Below are positions 49,429 to 58,213 of a DNA stretch of 64,000 nt, piece by piece (positions within the stretch are counted from its first letter, which is position 1; each line of letters starts with the position of its first letter). The stretch comes from Protaetiibacter larvae (GTDB lineage: Bacteria; Actinomycetota; Actinomycetes; Actinomycetales; Microbacteriaceae). The position numbers were made by a program, and so were the translations under genes. The notes beneath the pieces were generated by a model. It had not been told where the DNA came from. It was given only the letters and a program-made list of their open reading frames with translations, and made no database searches. The stretch lies in assembly GCF_008365275.1 (NCBI RefSeq), contig NZ_CP043504.1, forward strand, positions 310,001 through 374,000, read 5' to 3'.

Positions 49429-49526
49429 TACTTCTTGTTGCGACGCTGGTGACGCGTCTTGCGGAGAAGCTTGCGGTGCTTCTTCTTCGCCATGCGCTTG
49501 CGGCGCTTCTTGATGACGGAACCCAT
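49428..49526 (-). CDS. Mini ribosomal protein bS22 / AURKAIP1-COX24 type
   Basis: A 32-residue, extremely basic peptide that starts MGSVIKKRRKRMAKKKHRK, just too short for usual gene callers. It matches the small AURKAIP1/COX24-domain protein found on mycobacterial ribosomes (bS22), which binds 16S rRNA near the decoding site. Its reading frame is intact and its composition is unlike neighbouring shadow frames. It lies between the HAD phosphatase and an HTH gene, the same order I recall from mycobacteria. Confidence 0.88.
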   Translation of the reverse strand: MGSVIKKRRKRMAKKKHRKLLRKTRHQRRNKK

Positions 49527-49623
49527 GTTCACCTCGTTCGTTCGTCTAGCGGACCACTCCGGGTCCGTGCGAACCGCGGGAAGCCTAACCGGGTGAGTTT
49601 ATCAAACCCGCGGGCGGGCGAGG

Positions 49624-49824
49624 TCAGCCGGCGGAACGGTCCGCGTCGGCGACCCCGATCACCGCGCCCACCGCCGACTCGGGGATGCGGTACGACCGCC
49701 CGAAGCGCACGGCGGGCAGCTCTCCGGAGTGCACGAGACGGTAGACGGTCATGCTGGAGACGCGCATCATGTCGGCGACCTCCTGAACCGTCAGGAAGCG
49801 CACGTCCGAGAGATCACGCGCCAT
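49624..49824 (-). CDS. Small helix-turn-helix DNA-binding protein
   Basis: A 66-residue MerR/excisionase-like protein: RFLTVQEVADMMRVSSMTVYRLVHSGELPAVRFGRSYRIP is the winged helix (shown as residues 9-48). Despite resembling phage excisionases it is part of a conserved actinobacterial housekeeping neighbourhood with bS22 and proC, so a chromosomal regulatory role is more likely than a phage origin. The target is unknown. Confidence 0.85.
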   Translation of the reverse strand: MARDLSDVRFLTVQEVADMMRVSSMTVYRLVHSGELPAVRFGRSYRIPESAVGAVIGVADADRSAG

Positions 49825-49945
49825 CGTGTCCGCCTGCTCCTGAAGTGCCTCGTGTGGATGATGTGACTCCTGTGACAGGAGTGCTCAGGCGAGAGGCTAG
49901 CGGTCGGGGAAACCCCGTGTCCAGCAGTCGTCGCCCGAACCCGGC

Positions 49946-52372
49946 TCAGATGTCTCCCGCGGAATACGACGGGGCACCGAACTGCGCGGGGATCGTGGCG
50001 TTCCAGGATGCGACGAAAGCCTGCTTGGCCGCCTCCGCCTGGTCCGCCGTCGCGATCGCGACGCGGTACGTCGCTCGCCCGCCGGCGCAGTCCCCCGTCG
50101 CCATCTGGTTGGCGGTGTCGACGTACTGCTGGTCGGCCAGCTCCGAGAGCTCGAGCGCCCGCACGAGCTGGGCGAGCAGATCCGCGCCACCGGGCACCTG
50201 GTCGACGGGCGTCGTCCGGAGCGCCGCCAGCAGATCGGTGCGCGCCTGCAGCAGGCGCTGCAGCGCCTCGATGTCGGCACCGTCGACCGAGCAGGCGTTG
50301 AGCGGGGCGAGCACGGCGCCCACGGTCGAGCGCGCCTCGGCCGACTTCTGGAGCACCGCCACGAGATAGGCGACCTGCTGCTCGGGGGTGTCGTCCGGGG
50401 TCTCGACCCCGTACGCGCCGGTGCCCCGCCCGGCACCGCCCTCGCCGCGTCCCGCGAAGTAGTTGTCGGTCACCGAGCGCTGCGTCGGCACGCCGCCGTC
50501 CGCGCTGAACTGCACGAGGGCGGGGGCCGCGCTCACGCACAGCTCGACGCCCTCCTGGTCGACGCCGCAGACCCGGTCGCCGTCGAGGTACGCCTCGCCG
50601 ATGCCGGAGCGCTCGCCGTCCACGAAGCGCAGCGAGCTCGGGGAGTCGCTCGCGAGTCCGCACACGAGCAGCCACCCGCCGCGCCACAGCGAAAGCGAGA
50701 GCGGGAAGGTGCCGCTCGGGCAGGCCTGCACCCCCGACGGCAGCTCGGGGTAGCTCGCGGCCTCCGCGCGCCCCGCCGTCCAGCCGCGGATCGCCCCGAC
50801 CGCGGTCTCGGAGTCGTCGAGCACCCACCATCCGCCGAGCGCGAGCTCGAGCTCGCCGTCCTCGAAGACGATCCGATACCCCGTGGGGGTCACCTCGACA
50901 TCGTCGCTCGAGGTCTCGCCGCCTCCCACGCGGAAGGCGCGGAAGCTCGACCCCGAGACCTCCTGGCAGACGAGGGTGATCCCTCCGTCCCACTCCGACC
51001 AGGCCACCGGCGTCCACCCCGCGGGGCAGTCGGGCAGCTCGTCGGGCATCCCGTCGACGCGCGTCGGCGGCAGCAGGGGATCCACGCGCAGCATCCGCTC
51101 GTCGCCCACCAGCAGCAGCGGGGCGTTGGGGGCGTCGTCGGCGGCGAAGAACTGCCAGTAGGCGTCGCCGAGACCGAGCTCGACCCGCCACAGCTGGTTG
51201 TCGGGCGAGTTGTCGGTGAACCCCACGAGCGCGCCCTCGTCGACCGCCACCTGCACCTCGCCGACGATGCCCCAGCTGTCGTCGCCGCCGATGCCCGGCA
51301 CGAAGTACTCCTCGGCGGAGCCCTCCTCGAGCACCTCGCCCGTCTCGACATCCACGTAGCCGCCCCAGCAGCTGCCGTGCGCGAGCACCTTGCCCTCACC
51401 CATCGGGAAGAACAGCGCCGCCGATCCCGCGCCCGCGCTGGGCGGCGCGCCGAACTCGCAGTCGCGGGTGAACTCCCACACGGTCGTGCCATCGAGCTCG
51501 TAGCGCCCGAAGGTCAGCTCGTCGTGCCCGCTGTCGCCCATCCGCTCAACGGCGACGAGCGCCGTGTCGTCGTAGCCCATGACGCCGTTGGCGGCACGTC
51601 CGGCGAGCGGAGCCCCCGCGACCGGCCCCGAGGCGGCATCGAAGACCTGCACGCGCTGCGTGTCCTGGTCGGCGCAGACGAGCGAGTCGTCGATGAGGCG
51701 ATCGGCGCACTCGCGCCGGTAGCCCGCATCCGTCCAGAGCACCTCGCCGTCGGCGGCGTCGACCGCGACGAGGGCGTCGCCGACCACCGCGCCGTTCCCC
51801 GCCGTGTCGGTCACCCACTGGGTCAGCCACACCTCGTCGCTCAGGATCGGCCGGGCGGTGATCCCCCGGTAGTCGACGTTCGGCTGCACCTCGAGGGGAG
51901 GCTCGAGCGACCAGGTCACCTCGGCGCCGAGACGGTAGTCGGCGGCACGGGCGACGTCGCCATCGCCCCCGGCGGCCTCGGGACGCGCGTCCGAGCCCCG
52001 CTGGATCGCCTGCACGACGAACACCGCGCCCACCGCGATCGCGCCGAGCGCCACGACGGCACCCGCCGTGAGGAGGACGGTGCGCGCCCGCCGCGACATC
52101 GCCGCACGCACGCGCGGTGCGGGGCGCGGTCCGAAGGGCGCGTCGGCGGCCGCGGCCGTCGCGGCAGCCGCGTCCGGCGACGTCTCCGGCGTCGCGGCTG
52201 GGCCTGCCGCGGCGTGCTCATGCAGCCAGTCGACGAGCCCCGGGTAGACGTTCGGATGCGCCTCGATCTGCGCCGCGAACTCCGGGTGCGCCTGCGCGAT
52301 CTCCATGAGACGCGCGGCATCCGTCGTCGGATCGTGCAGCTGCGCCCATGCGTCGTCCCGCTCGCCGACCAC
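49946..52372 (-). CDS. Large membrane-anchored protein with LRV-like N-terminus
   Basis: An 808-residue protein. Residues 5-50 (WAQLHDPTTDAARLMEIAQ, PEFAAQIEAHPNVYPGLVDWL) match the variant leucine-rich repeat found at the cytosolic end of many Microbacteriaceae proteins. A linker (55-95) leads to a membrane helix (TVLLTAGAVVALGAIAVGAVFVV), and the rest is an extracytoplasmic beta-rich, propeller-like region with DALVAVDAADGEVLW and similar strands, like PQQ-type repeats. GAGAGGAG ahead of GTG 52372 sets the start. Function unknown; perhaps a cell-envelope sensor. Confidence 0.8.
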   Translation of the reverse strand: MVGERDDAWAQLHDPTTDAARLMEIAQAHPEFAAQIEAHPNVYPGLVDWLHEHAAAGPAATPETSPDAAAATAAAADAPFGPRPAPRVRAAMSRRARTVLLTAGAVVALGAIAVGAVFVVQAIQRGSDARPEAAGGDGDVARAADYRLGAEVTWSLEPPLEVQPNVDYRGITARPILSDEVWLTQWVTDTAGNGAVVGDALVAVDAADGEVLWTDAGYRRECADRLIDDSLVCADQDTQRVQVFDAASGPVAGAPLAGRAANGVMGYDDTALVAVERMGDSGHDELTFGRYELDGTTVWEFTRDCEFGAPPSAGAGSAALFFPMGEGKVLAHGSCWGGYVDVETGEVLEEGSAEEYFVPGIGGDDSWGIVGEVQVAVDEGALVGFTDNSPDNQLWRVELGLGDAYWQFFAADDAPNAPLLLVGDERMLRVDPLLPPTRVDGMPDELPDCPAGWTPVAWSEWDGGITLVCQEVSGSSFRAFRVGGGETSSDDVEVTPTGYRIVFEDGELELALGGWWVLDDSETAVGAIRGWTAGRAEAASYPELPSGVQACPSGTFPLSLSLWRGGWLLVCGLASDSPSSLRFVDGERSGIGEAYLDGDRVCGVDQEGVELCVSAAPALVQFSADGGVPTQRSVTDNYFAGRGEGGAGRGTGAYGVETPDDTPEQQVAYLVAVLQKSAEARSTVGAVLAPLNACSVDGADIEALQRLLQARTDLLAALRTTPVDQVPGGADLLAQLVRALELSELADQQYVDTANQMATGDCAGGRATYRVAIATADQAEAAKQAFVASWNATIPAQFGAPSYSAGDI

Positions 52373-52475
52373 CCGGACTCCTCTCGTCCCGTGCGGCGCA
52401 CGCGGGAAAGGCGTCGCGGGGGCGCTCGGGTCGTTGAATCCTAGCGATAGCGGGGATCGTCCCGGAGAACGGGGC

Positions 52476-52937
52476 TCAGCCCTCGCGTCCGCGCAGCTTC
52501 GGGAGCTTCTCGGTGACCCGCTGGCGCGCGCCCTCGAGCTTCTCCTGCGCGGTCTCGAACGCCACCCGTGCGGCATTCGCCGTGTCGGCCACCGTGCGAC
52601 CGATGCGGTCCCCCACCTCGGCGCCCGCCCAGGCCGCGTACACCGTGGTCGCGCCGTCGGCATCCGTGCCCACCGTGAAGTCGGTGAACGGCTCGAGCCA
52701 CACCTCGATCTCCTCGAGCGGGCTCGCGTCGAGGTGGTAGTAGCGGTGCTGGCCCTCCTCGCGCACCCCGACGAGACCGTGATCGCGCAGCACCTTCAGA
52801 TGCTTCGACACCGTCGGCTGCGCGATGCCCAGCTCGGTCACGAGATCGCCGACGGCGAGCTCGCCACGGCTCTCGAGCAGCTGGCGGAGGATCTCGCGGC
52901 GGGTACCGTCCGCGAGCACGTCGAAGATGTCGGCCAT
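52476..52937 (-). CDS. ArsR-family regulator with C-terminal extension
   Basis: A 153-residue protein. Residues 1-75 form a winged HTH of the ArsR kind (DVLADGTRREILRQLLES, VGDLVTELGIAQPTVSKHLKVLRDHGLV, GQHRYYHLDASPLEEIEVWL). No metal-binding ELCVCD motif is seen. Residues 85-153 are an Ala/Arg/Glu-rich amphipathic extension with repeated VADTANAARVAFETAQ-like helices, unusual for the family. TAGTCT 6 bp before the ATG indicates a leaderless start. It is divergent from trkH, so it may regulate potassium uptake. Confidence 0.88.
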   Translation of the reverse strand: MADIFDVLADGTRREILRQLLESRGELAVGDLVTELGIAQPTVSKHLKVLRDHGLVGVREEGQHRYYHLDASPLEEIEVWLEPFTDFTVGTDADGATTVYAAWAGAEVGDRIGRTVADTANAARVAFETAQEKLEGARQRVTEKLPKLRGREG

Positions 52938-53006
52938 TCCGACAGACTAGCCAGGCCGTCCCGGGAGTACCATGACGCGGGTCGCACGACGAGCGGAGGG
53001 GAACGC

Positions 53007-54431
53007 ATGCGCACCACGCCGGTGCACCGCGATCCTGTCGTGGTCCGGGCCCTGGATCGGGTCGCCGACTTCGCCACGTCGACCCCCGCGCGCTTCGCGG
53101 TCGCGGTGTTCGCGAGCCTCATCGCGGTCTTCACCCTGCTGTTCTCGCTGCCGATCGCGACCACCACGGGTGAGCAGGCGCCGTTCGTGGACGCCCTCTT
53201 CACCGCCGTCTCGGTCATCTGCGTCACCGGCCTCTCGACCGTCGACATGGCCACCTACTGGTCGCCCTTCGGGCACGTGCTGGTGTTCGTGGGCGTGGAG
53301 ATCGGCGGCATCGGGGTGCTGACCGTCGCCTCCATCCTGGGACTCGTCATCAGCCGCAAGCTGGGCCTGCGCCAGAAGCTCATCGCGGCGGGCGACGCCA
53401 ACCCGCTGCGCATCCGGCGCGGCCCCGTCTCGGAAGGGCAGGCGGTGCGCCTCGGCGAGACCGGCAACCTGCTCGCCACGGTCGCCGTGAGCGTCATCGT
53501 GATCGAGCTCGCGGTCGCCGCGCTCATCTTCCCCCGGATGCTGCTGGAAGGGGTGCCGCCGCTGTCGGCCGCCTGGGAGTCGATCTACTACTCCGCGATG
53601 GCCTTCACCAACACGGGCTTCGTGCCCACCACGGAGGGTCTCGCGCCCTACGCGAGCGACTGGTGGTTCCTCGGCGCGCTCATGATCGGGGTCTTCTTCG
53701 GCGCGATCGGCTTCCCGGTGATCTACGTGCTGCGCAAGAACCTGCGGCATCCGCACCGCTGGTCGCTGCATGTCAAGGTGACGCTCATCACCTTCGTGCT
53801 GCTGCTCGTGGGAGGAACCGTCGCCTACCTCGTCCTCGAATGGGGCAACACGGCGACCATGGCGGGGATGTCGCTCGGCGACCGCATCCTGCACAGCCTG
53901 TTCATCTCGTCGATGGCGAGATCGGGCGGCTTCTCGACGCTCGACATGGGCCAGCTCGACGGCTCGAGCCAGCTCGTCACGGACATGCTCATGTTCATCG
54001 GCGGCGGCTCGGCATCCACCGCGGGCGGCATCAAGGTGACGACCCTCGCGGTGCTGTTCCTCGCGGCCTTCGCCGAGGCGCGCGGATCCGACGACATGGA
54101 GGCCTACGGGCGCCGCATCCCGCCGGACGTGCTGCGTCTCGCCGTGAGCGTCGTGCTGTGGGGCGCGACCGTCGTCGCGAGCGCGAGCATCCTGCTGCTG
54201 CTGCTCACCGACGAGCCGCTCGACCATGTGCTGTTCGACGTCATCAGCGCCTTCGCGACCTGCGGGCTGTCGACCGGCTTCACCATGAACGCGTCCGACC
54301 CCGCGCAGTACGTGCTCGCGGCCACCATGTTCTTCGGACGCATCGGTACAGTGACTCTCGCCGCGGCGCTCGCGGCGAGTGTGCGGCGACAACTGTTCCG
54401 CCGCCCCGAGGAGAGGCCCATCGTTGGTTGA
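53007..54431 (+). CDS. TrkH-family potassium transporter
   Basis: A 474-residue membrane protein of about ten helices. Selectivity-filter-type loops appear in VSVICVTGLSTVDMATYW, AMAFTNTGFVPTTEGL, SMARSGGFSTLDMGQL and SAFATCGLSTGFTM. It moves K+ (with Na+ or H+) under control of the next gene product. GGAGGGGAACGC leads to ATG 53007. It overlaps the TrkA-like gene by a few bases (stop 54429-54431; TTG start 54424). Confidence 0.93.
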   Translation: MRTTPVHRDPVVVRALDRVADFATSTPARFAVAVFASLIAVFTLLFSLPIATTTGEQAPFVDALFTAVSVICVTGLSTVDMATYWSPFGHVLVFVGVEIGGIGVLTVASILGLVISRKLGLRQKLIAAGDANPLRIRRGPVSEGQAVRLGETGNLLATVAVSVIVIELAVAALIFPRMLLEGVPPLSAAWESIYYSAMAFTNTGFVPTTEGLAPYASDWWFLGALMIGVFFGAIGFPVIYVLRKNLRHPHRWSLHVKVTLITFVLLLVGGTVAYLVLEWGNTATMAGMSLGDRILHSLFISSMARSGGFSTLDMGQLDGSSQLVTDMLMFIGGGSASTAGGIKVTTLAVLFLAAFAEARGSDDMEAYGRRIPPDVLRLAVSVVLWGATVVASASILLLLLTDEPLDHVLFDVISAFATCGLSTGFTMNASDPAQYVLAATMFFGRIGTVTLAAALAASVRRQLFRRPEERPIVG

Positions 54432-55095
54432 CAGGATCCCCCACGACGCGCCCGTGCTCGTCATCGGGCTCGGCCGCTTCGGCGCCGCCACCGCGGGACA
54501 GCTGCAGCGACTCGACCGCGATGTGCTCGCGGTGGACGAGGACTTCGGCCTCGTGCAGAAATGGTCGGAGCGCGTCACCCACGCCGTGCAGGCGGACGCG
54601 CGATCCATCGACGCGCTGCGGCAGATCGGCGCCGAGGACTTCCAGATCGCCGTCGTCGCGGTCGGGAGCTCGGTCGAGTCGAGCGTGCTCATCACGGCCA
54701 ACCTCGTCGACCTCAAGATCCCGCAGATCTGGGCGAAGGCCGTGAGCCAGTCGCACGGCAAGATCCTGAGCCGCATCGGCGCCAACCACGTCATCTACCC
54801 GGAGGCGGAGGCCGGCGAGCGCGTCGCGCACCTCGTGTCGGGGCGGATGATCGACTTCATCGAGTTCGACGACGGTTTCGCGATCGTGAAGATGTACCCG
54901 CCGAAGCCCATCCGCGGCATCTCGCTCGCCGAATCGCACGTGCGTCAGAAGTACGGCATCACGGTCGTCGGGGTGAAGAGCCCCGGCAAGGCGTTCACCT
55001 ACGCGACGCCCGAGACGGTGATCTCCAACCACGACCTCATCATCGCGAGCGGTTCGACCGCCGACCTGGAGCGCTTCGCGACCCTGCAGAGCTGA
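54424..55095 (+). CDS. TrkA-type nucleotide-binding K+ channel regulator
   Basis: A 223-residue RCK protein that binds nucleotides and gates the TrkH subunit. VLVIGLGRFGAATAGQLQRL is the Rossmann nucleotide site, with acidic VDEDFGLV and later IYPEAEAGERVAHLVSGRMID; residues 135-223 are the TrkA_C lobe. The most likely start is TTG 54424, supported by GGAGAGG at the right distance; an upstream ATG at 54379 would extend into the trkH end and lacks such a site. Confidence 0.9.
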   Translation: MVDRIPHDAPVLVIGLGRFGAATAGQLQRLDRDVLAVDEDFGLVQKWSERVTHAVQADARSIDALRQIGAEDFQIAVVAVGSSVESSVLITANLVDLKIPQIWAKAVSQSHGKILSRIGANHVIYPEAEAGERVAHLVSGRMIDFIEFDDGFAIVKMYPPKPIRGISLAESHVRQKYGITVVGVKSPGKAFTYATPETVISNHDLIIASGSTADLERFATLQS

Positions 55096-55143
55096 GCCTG
55101 CTCCGCAGAGTGGGCGGTCGGGGAGCGGGACGCACGCCCCCGC

Positions 55144-55179
55144 TGATCGAGTGCCGCCGCAGGCGGTGTATCGAGATCA
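55144..55179. repeat. REP-like palindrome at the proC end
   Basis: TGATCGAGT and its near complement TATCGAGATCA flank CCGCC-GCA-GGCGG. Palindromes of the form xxTCGAGT-stem-TATCGAxx recur in many actinobacterial genomes, but only one copy is in this window. It covers the proC stop codon (55177-55179) and lies 49 bp beyond the TrkA gene, so it separates two convergent genes. Confidence 0.6.
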
Positions 55180-56010
55180 CGCTGTGGGATTGGCCAGCTC
55201 GTGGGCGCGAACCAGCGCCGCGGCGGTCGCGGCGTCGAAGACGCGCGTGAGGTCGGCGTCCTCGAGCACCGCGATCGCGCGCTCGGTGGTGCCGTGGGGG
55301 CTCGTGACGCGACGCCGCAGCTCCGCGGGGTCGACATCCGATGCCGCGAGCAGCTCGCTCGCCCCGCGGAAGGTCTCCTCCACGAGCAGCCGCGCCGTCG
55401 CCCCGTCGAAGCCGAGATGCTGCGCCGTCTCGGTGAGCCGCTCGATGAGGAAGAACACGTACGCGGGGCCCGAGCCCGAGATGGTGGAGAGCGCGTCGAT
55501 GCGCTCCTCCGGCAGCTCGACGACCGAGCCGACCGTCTCGAACAGCGCGCGTACGAGGGCCGTGTCCTCCCGGGAGGCGCGGGGACCCGCGGCCACCCCG
55601 GTGACCCCGCGGCCCACGAGCGAGGGCGTGTTGGGCATGGCGCGCAGCACGACGTTCGACACGCGCGCCTCGATCGTGGCGATCCGCACCCCCGCCGCGA
55701 TCGACACGACGACGGCATCCGGTTCGAGCAGCGGGGCGATCTCCTCGAGCAGGCCGGGAACCCCCACCGGCTTCACCCCGAGCAGCACGATCCGGGCGCC
55801 ACGCAACGCGGTGGCCTGCGCCTGCGCATCGGCCTCCGTGGCGAGCGAGAGAACCCCCGGCGCGCGCAGCGGCGCCGCCTTCTCCTCGGTGCGGTTGGTG
55901 GCGCGGATGCCGCCCTCGACCACCACCTCCGGCCGGCGCAGGCCCTGCAGGATCGCGCCCCCCATCGACCCTGCTCCGATGACGGCCACGGCGGGGAGGT
56001 TCACGCTCAT
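55177..56010 (-). CDS. proC: Pyrroline-5-carboxylate reductase
   Basis: The last step of proline synthesis, using NADPH. The 277-residue protein has VAVIGAGSMGGAILQGL for the nucleotide, VVVSIAAGVRIATIEAR, LRAMPNTPSLVGRGVTG and a C-terminal STISGSGPAYVFFLIERL with HGTTERAIAVLED, all typical. TACACT 6 bp before the ATG suggests leaderless translation. It is divergent from the CDF gene. Confidence 0.95.
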   Translation of the reverse strand: MSVNLPAVAVIGAGSMGGAILQGLRRPEVVVEGGIRATNRTEEKAAPLRAPGVLSLATEADAQAQATALRGARIVLLGVKPVGVPGLLEEIAPLLEPDAVVVSIAAGVRIATIEARVSNVVLRAMPNTPSLVGRGVTGVAAGPRASREDTALVRALFETVGSVVELPEERIDALSTISGSGPAYVFFLIERLTETAQHLGFDGATARLLVEETFRGASELLAASDVDPAELRRRVTSPHGTTERAIAVLEDADLTRVFDAATAAALVRAHELANPTA

Positions 56011-56059
56011 ACCGCGAGTGTAGGTTGGTCGAGGTGAGCACGGCGAAGAGGGGACGGGC

Positions 56060-57019
56060 ATGAGCGCCTCCGGCGGAACGAGGGCGATCATCGCCGCCTT
56101 CCTGGCGAATCTCGGGATCGCGATCACGAAGTTCGTGGCGTTCTTCTTCTCCGGCTCGAGCTCGATGCTCGCCGAGGGCGTGCACTCGATCGCCGACTCC
56201 GGCAACCAGTTGTTGCTGCTGCTCGGCGGTCGCCGCTCGCGCCGCAAAGCCGACGCCGAGCATCCCTTCGGCTACGGCCGCGAGCGCTTCGTGTACGCCT
56301 TCGTCGTGGCGATCATCCTGTTCTCGGTGGGCGGCGTGTTCTCCATCTACGAGGGCGTCGAGAAGCTCACCCACCCGCACCCGCTCGAGGTGCCGTGGCT
56401 GCCGATTCTCGTGCTCGTGATCGCGATCGGCCTCGAGTCGTTCTCGCTGCGCACCGCGGTGAAGGAGTCGAACCACACCCGCGGCGCCCAGAACTGGATC
56501 CAGTTCGTGCGGCACGCGAAACAGCCCGAGCTGCCCGTCGTGCTGCTCGAGGATGTCGCGGCGCTCACCGGCCTGGTGTTCGCGCTCGCAGGCGTGGGCC
56601 TCACGATCATCACGGGCGACAATGTGTGGGACGGCGTGGGCACGATCGCGATCGGCGTGCTGCTCGTGCTGGTCGCCGTGATCCTCGGCGTCGAGACGAA
56701 GAGCCTGCTCGTGGGCGAGGGCGCGTCGGCGGCCGACGCCGCGAAGATCCTCGCCGCATTCAACGGCCACCCGCAGGTGGAGGCCGTGATCCACATGAAG
56801 ACCCTCTACCTCGGCCCGGACGAGTTGCTGGTGGCCGCGAAGATTGCGGTGCCGAAGACCACCAAGGCGGCCGAGCTCGCCGCCGCCATCGACGCGATCG
56901 AGGCGGATGTGCGCGCGGCGGTGCCGATCGCGCGCTCGATCTACCTCGAGCCCGACATCTACGTGCCGCGCGACGAGAACCCGTCCACCGACGCGATCGT
57001 CATCAAGAGCGCCGACTAG
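56060..57019 (+). CDS. Cation diffusion facilitator (zinc-type) transporter
   Basis: A 319-residue membrane protein with five or six helices. SSSMLAEGVHSIADSGNQLLLLLG and DVAALTGLVFALAGVG hold the metal site residues (His, Asp pairs) of CDF proteins, and residues 220-319 form the cytosolic regulatory domain. It exports Zn2+ or a similar ion in exchange for protons. GAGGGGACGGGC precedes ATG 56060. Confidence 0.9.
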   Translation: MSASGGTRAIIAAFLANLGIAITKFVAFFFSGSSSMLAEGVHSIADSGNQLLLLLGGRRSRRKADAEHPFGYGRERFVYAFVVAIILFSVGGVFSIYEGVEKLTHPHPLEVPWLPILVLVIAIGLESFSLRTAVKESNHTRGAQNWIQFVRHAKQPELPVVLLEDVAALTGLVFALAGVGLTIITGDNVWDGVGTIAIGVLLVLVAVILGVETKSLLVGEGASAADAAKILAAFNGHPQVEAVIHMKTLYLGPDELLVAAKIAVPKTTKAAELAAAIDAIEADVRAAVPIARSIYLEPDIYVPRDENPSTDAIVIKSAD

Positions 57020-57026
57020 CCTCCCC

Positions 57027-57084
57027 GAAAGTACGCACTTCCGGGGCGACACGCCGGCGCAACCGCCGCGAAGTACGTACTCTC
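57027..57084. repeat. Imperfect inverted repeat between convergent genes
   Basis: GAAAGTACGCACTTC (57027-57041) and GAAGTACGTACTCTC (57070-57084) are complementary at 13 of 15 positions, separated by 28 bp of GC-rich sequence. The right arm covers the tadA stop codon; the left arm begins 7 bp after the CDF stop. A terminator-like role is likely. Confidence 0.6.
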
Positions 57085-57559
57085 ACGGATTGGGGTCGGG
57101 GGCGCGGGCGGCCTCGAAGAAGTCGGTGAGGAGCGCGGCGCATTCGGCCTCGAGCACGCCCGCGACCACCTCGGCGCGGTACGGCAGGCGACGGTCGCGC
57201 AGCAGCTCGTGCACGGAGCCCGCGGCGCCCGCCTTCTCGTCCCACGCCCCGAACACCACGCGCGGGATGCGCGCCGCGAGGATCGCCCCCGCGCACATCA
57301 CGCACGGCTCGAGCGTGACCACGAGCGTCGTGTCGACGAGGTGCCAGTCGCCGCGCGCCTCGGCCGCCCGGCGGATGGCCACGATCTCCGCGTGCGCGGT
57401 CGGATCCGCGTGCTTCTCGCGCTCGTTGCGGCCGAGAGCCAGCACCGTGCCGTCCGCATCGAGCAGCACCGCGCCCACCGGGACATCGCCGGAGGCGAGG
57501 GCGAGCTGCGCCTCCGCGAGGGCGAGGCGCATCGCCTCCACGTCGAGGGCCGAGGGCAT
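57083..57559 (-). CDS. tadA: tRNA adenosine deaminase
   Basis: Converts the wobble adenosine of tRNA-Arg(ACG) to inosine. The 158-residue protein has the zinc site TAHAEIVAIRRAA (His, Glu) and LEPCVMCAGAILAAR (two Cys) with DVPVGAVLLDADG before them. The C-terminus extends 15 residues. The start codon is divergent from upp at only 11 bp distance, with TAGGCT at leaderless spacing. Confidence 0.94.
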   Translation of the reverse strand: MPSALDVEAMRLALAEAQLALASGDVPVGAVLLDADGTVLALGRNEREKHADPTAHAEIVAIRRAAEARGDWHLVDTTLVVTLEPCVMCAGAILAARIPRVVFGAWDEKAGAAGSVHELLRDRRLPYRAEVVAGVLEAECAALLTDFFEAARAPDPNP

Positions 57560-57571
57560 AGATTGAGCCTA
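57559..57571. promoter_or_regulatory. Interlocked tadA and upp promoters
   Basis: Only 11 bp lie between the two start codons. On the plus strand TAGATT occupies 57559-57564, using the first base of the tadA start codon complement; on the minus strand TAGGCT covers 57566-57571, using the A of the upp ATG. Each has a 6-base spacer to its own start. Both genes are therefore predicted to be leaderless from overlapping promoters. Confidence 0.6.
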
Positions 57572-58203
57572 TGCGAGTGCACGTCGCCGACCATCCGCTC
57601 ATCACCCACAAGCTGACGGTGCTGCGCGACGAGCGCACCCCCTCCCCCGTGTTCCGGGCGCTCGCCGAGGAGCTCGTGACGCTGCTCGCCTACGAGGCCA
57701 CCCGCAATGTGCGCACCACCCCGGTGACCGTGCAGACGCCGGTCGCCGAGGCCGCCGGGCTGGCGATCGCCGACCCGAAGCCGCTCGTGGTGCCGATCCT
57801 GCGGGCCGGGCTCGGGATGCTCGAGGGCATGGTCAAGCTCGTGCCGACCGCCGAGGTGGGGTTCCTCGGGATGGTCCGCGACGAGGAGACGCTGCAGCCC
57901 ACGACCTACGCCGAGCGGCTGCCCGACGACCTCTCGAACCGGCAGTGCTTCATCCTCGACCCCATGCTCGCGACCGGCGGATCGCTCGGCGCGGCCATCG
58001 AGTACCTGTTCGCGCGCGGCGCGGTGGATGTGACCGCGGTGTGCCTCATCGCGGCCCCGGAGGGCATCGAGGCGGTGCGGAAGGCGACCGAGGGCCGTGA
58101 GGTCACGATCGTCGTCGGCGCGCTCGACGAGAGGCTCAACGAGCTCGGCTACATCGTGCCCGGCCTCGGGGATGCGGGCGACCGGCTCTACGGCCTGGTG
58201 TGA
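57571..58203 (+). CDS. upp: Uracil phosphoribosyltransferase
   Basis: Salvages uracil by joining it to PRPP. The 210-residue protein has [20 protein letters not shown] and the PRPP loop [21 protein letters not shown] (shown to 20 residues), and ends [17 protein letters not shown], as in Upp. TAGATT 6 bp before the ATG gives a leaderless start. Confidence 0.96.
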   Translation: MRVHVADHPLITHKLTVLRDERTPSPVFRALAEELVTLLAYEATRNVRTTPVTVQTPVAEAAGLAIADPKPLVVPILRAGLGMLEGMVKLVPTAEVGFLGMVRDEETLQPTTYAERLPDDLSNRQCFILDPMLATGGSLGAAIEYLFARGAVDVTAVCLIAAPEGIEAVRKATEGREVTIVVGALDERLNELGYIVPGLGDAGDRLYGLV

Positions 58204-58213
58204 CGCGCGCCGC

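Noticed and set aside
49624-49824. Phage excisionase remnant
   Set aside because: The protein resembles excisionases, but it lies in a conserved housekeeping neighbourhood with bS22 and proC and no integrase is near.
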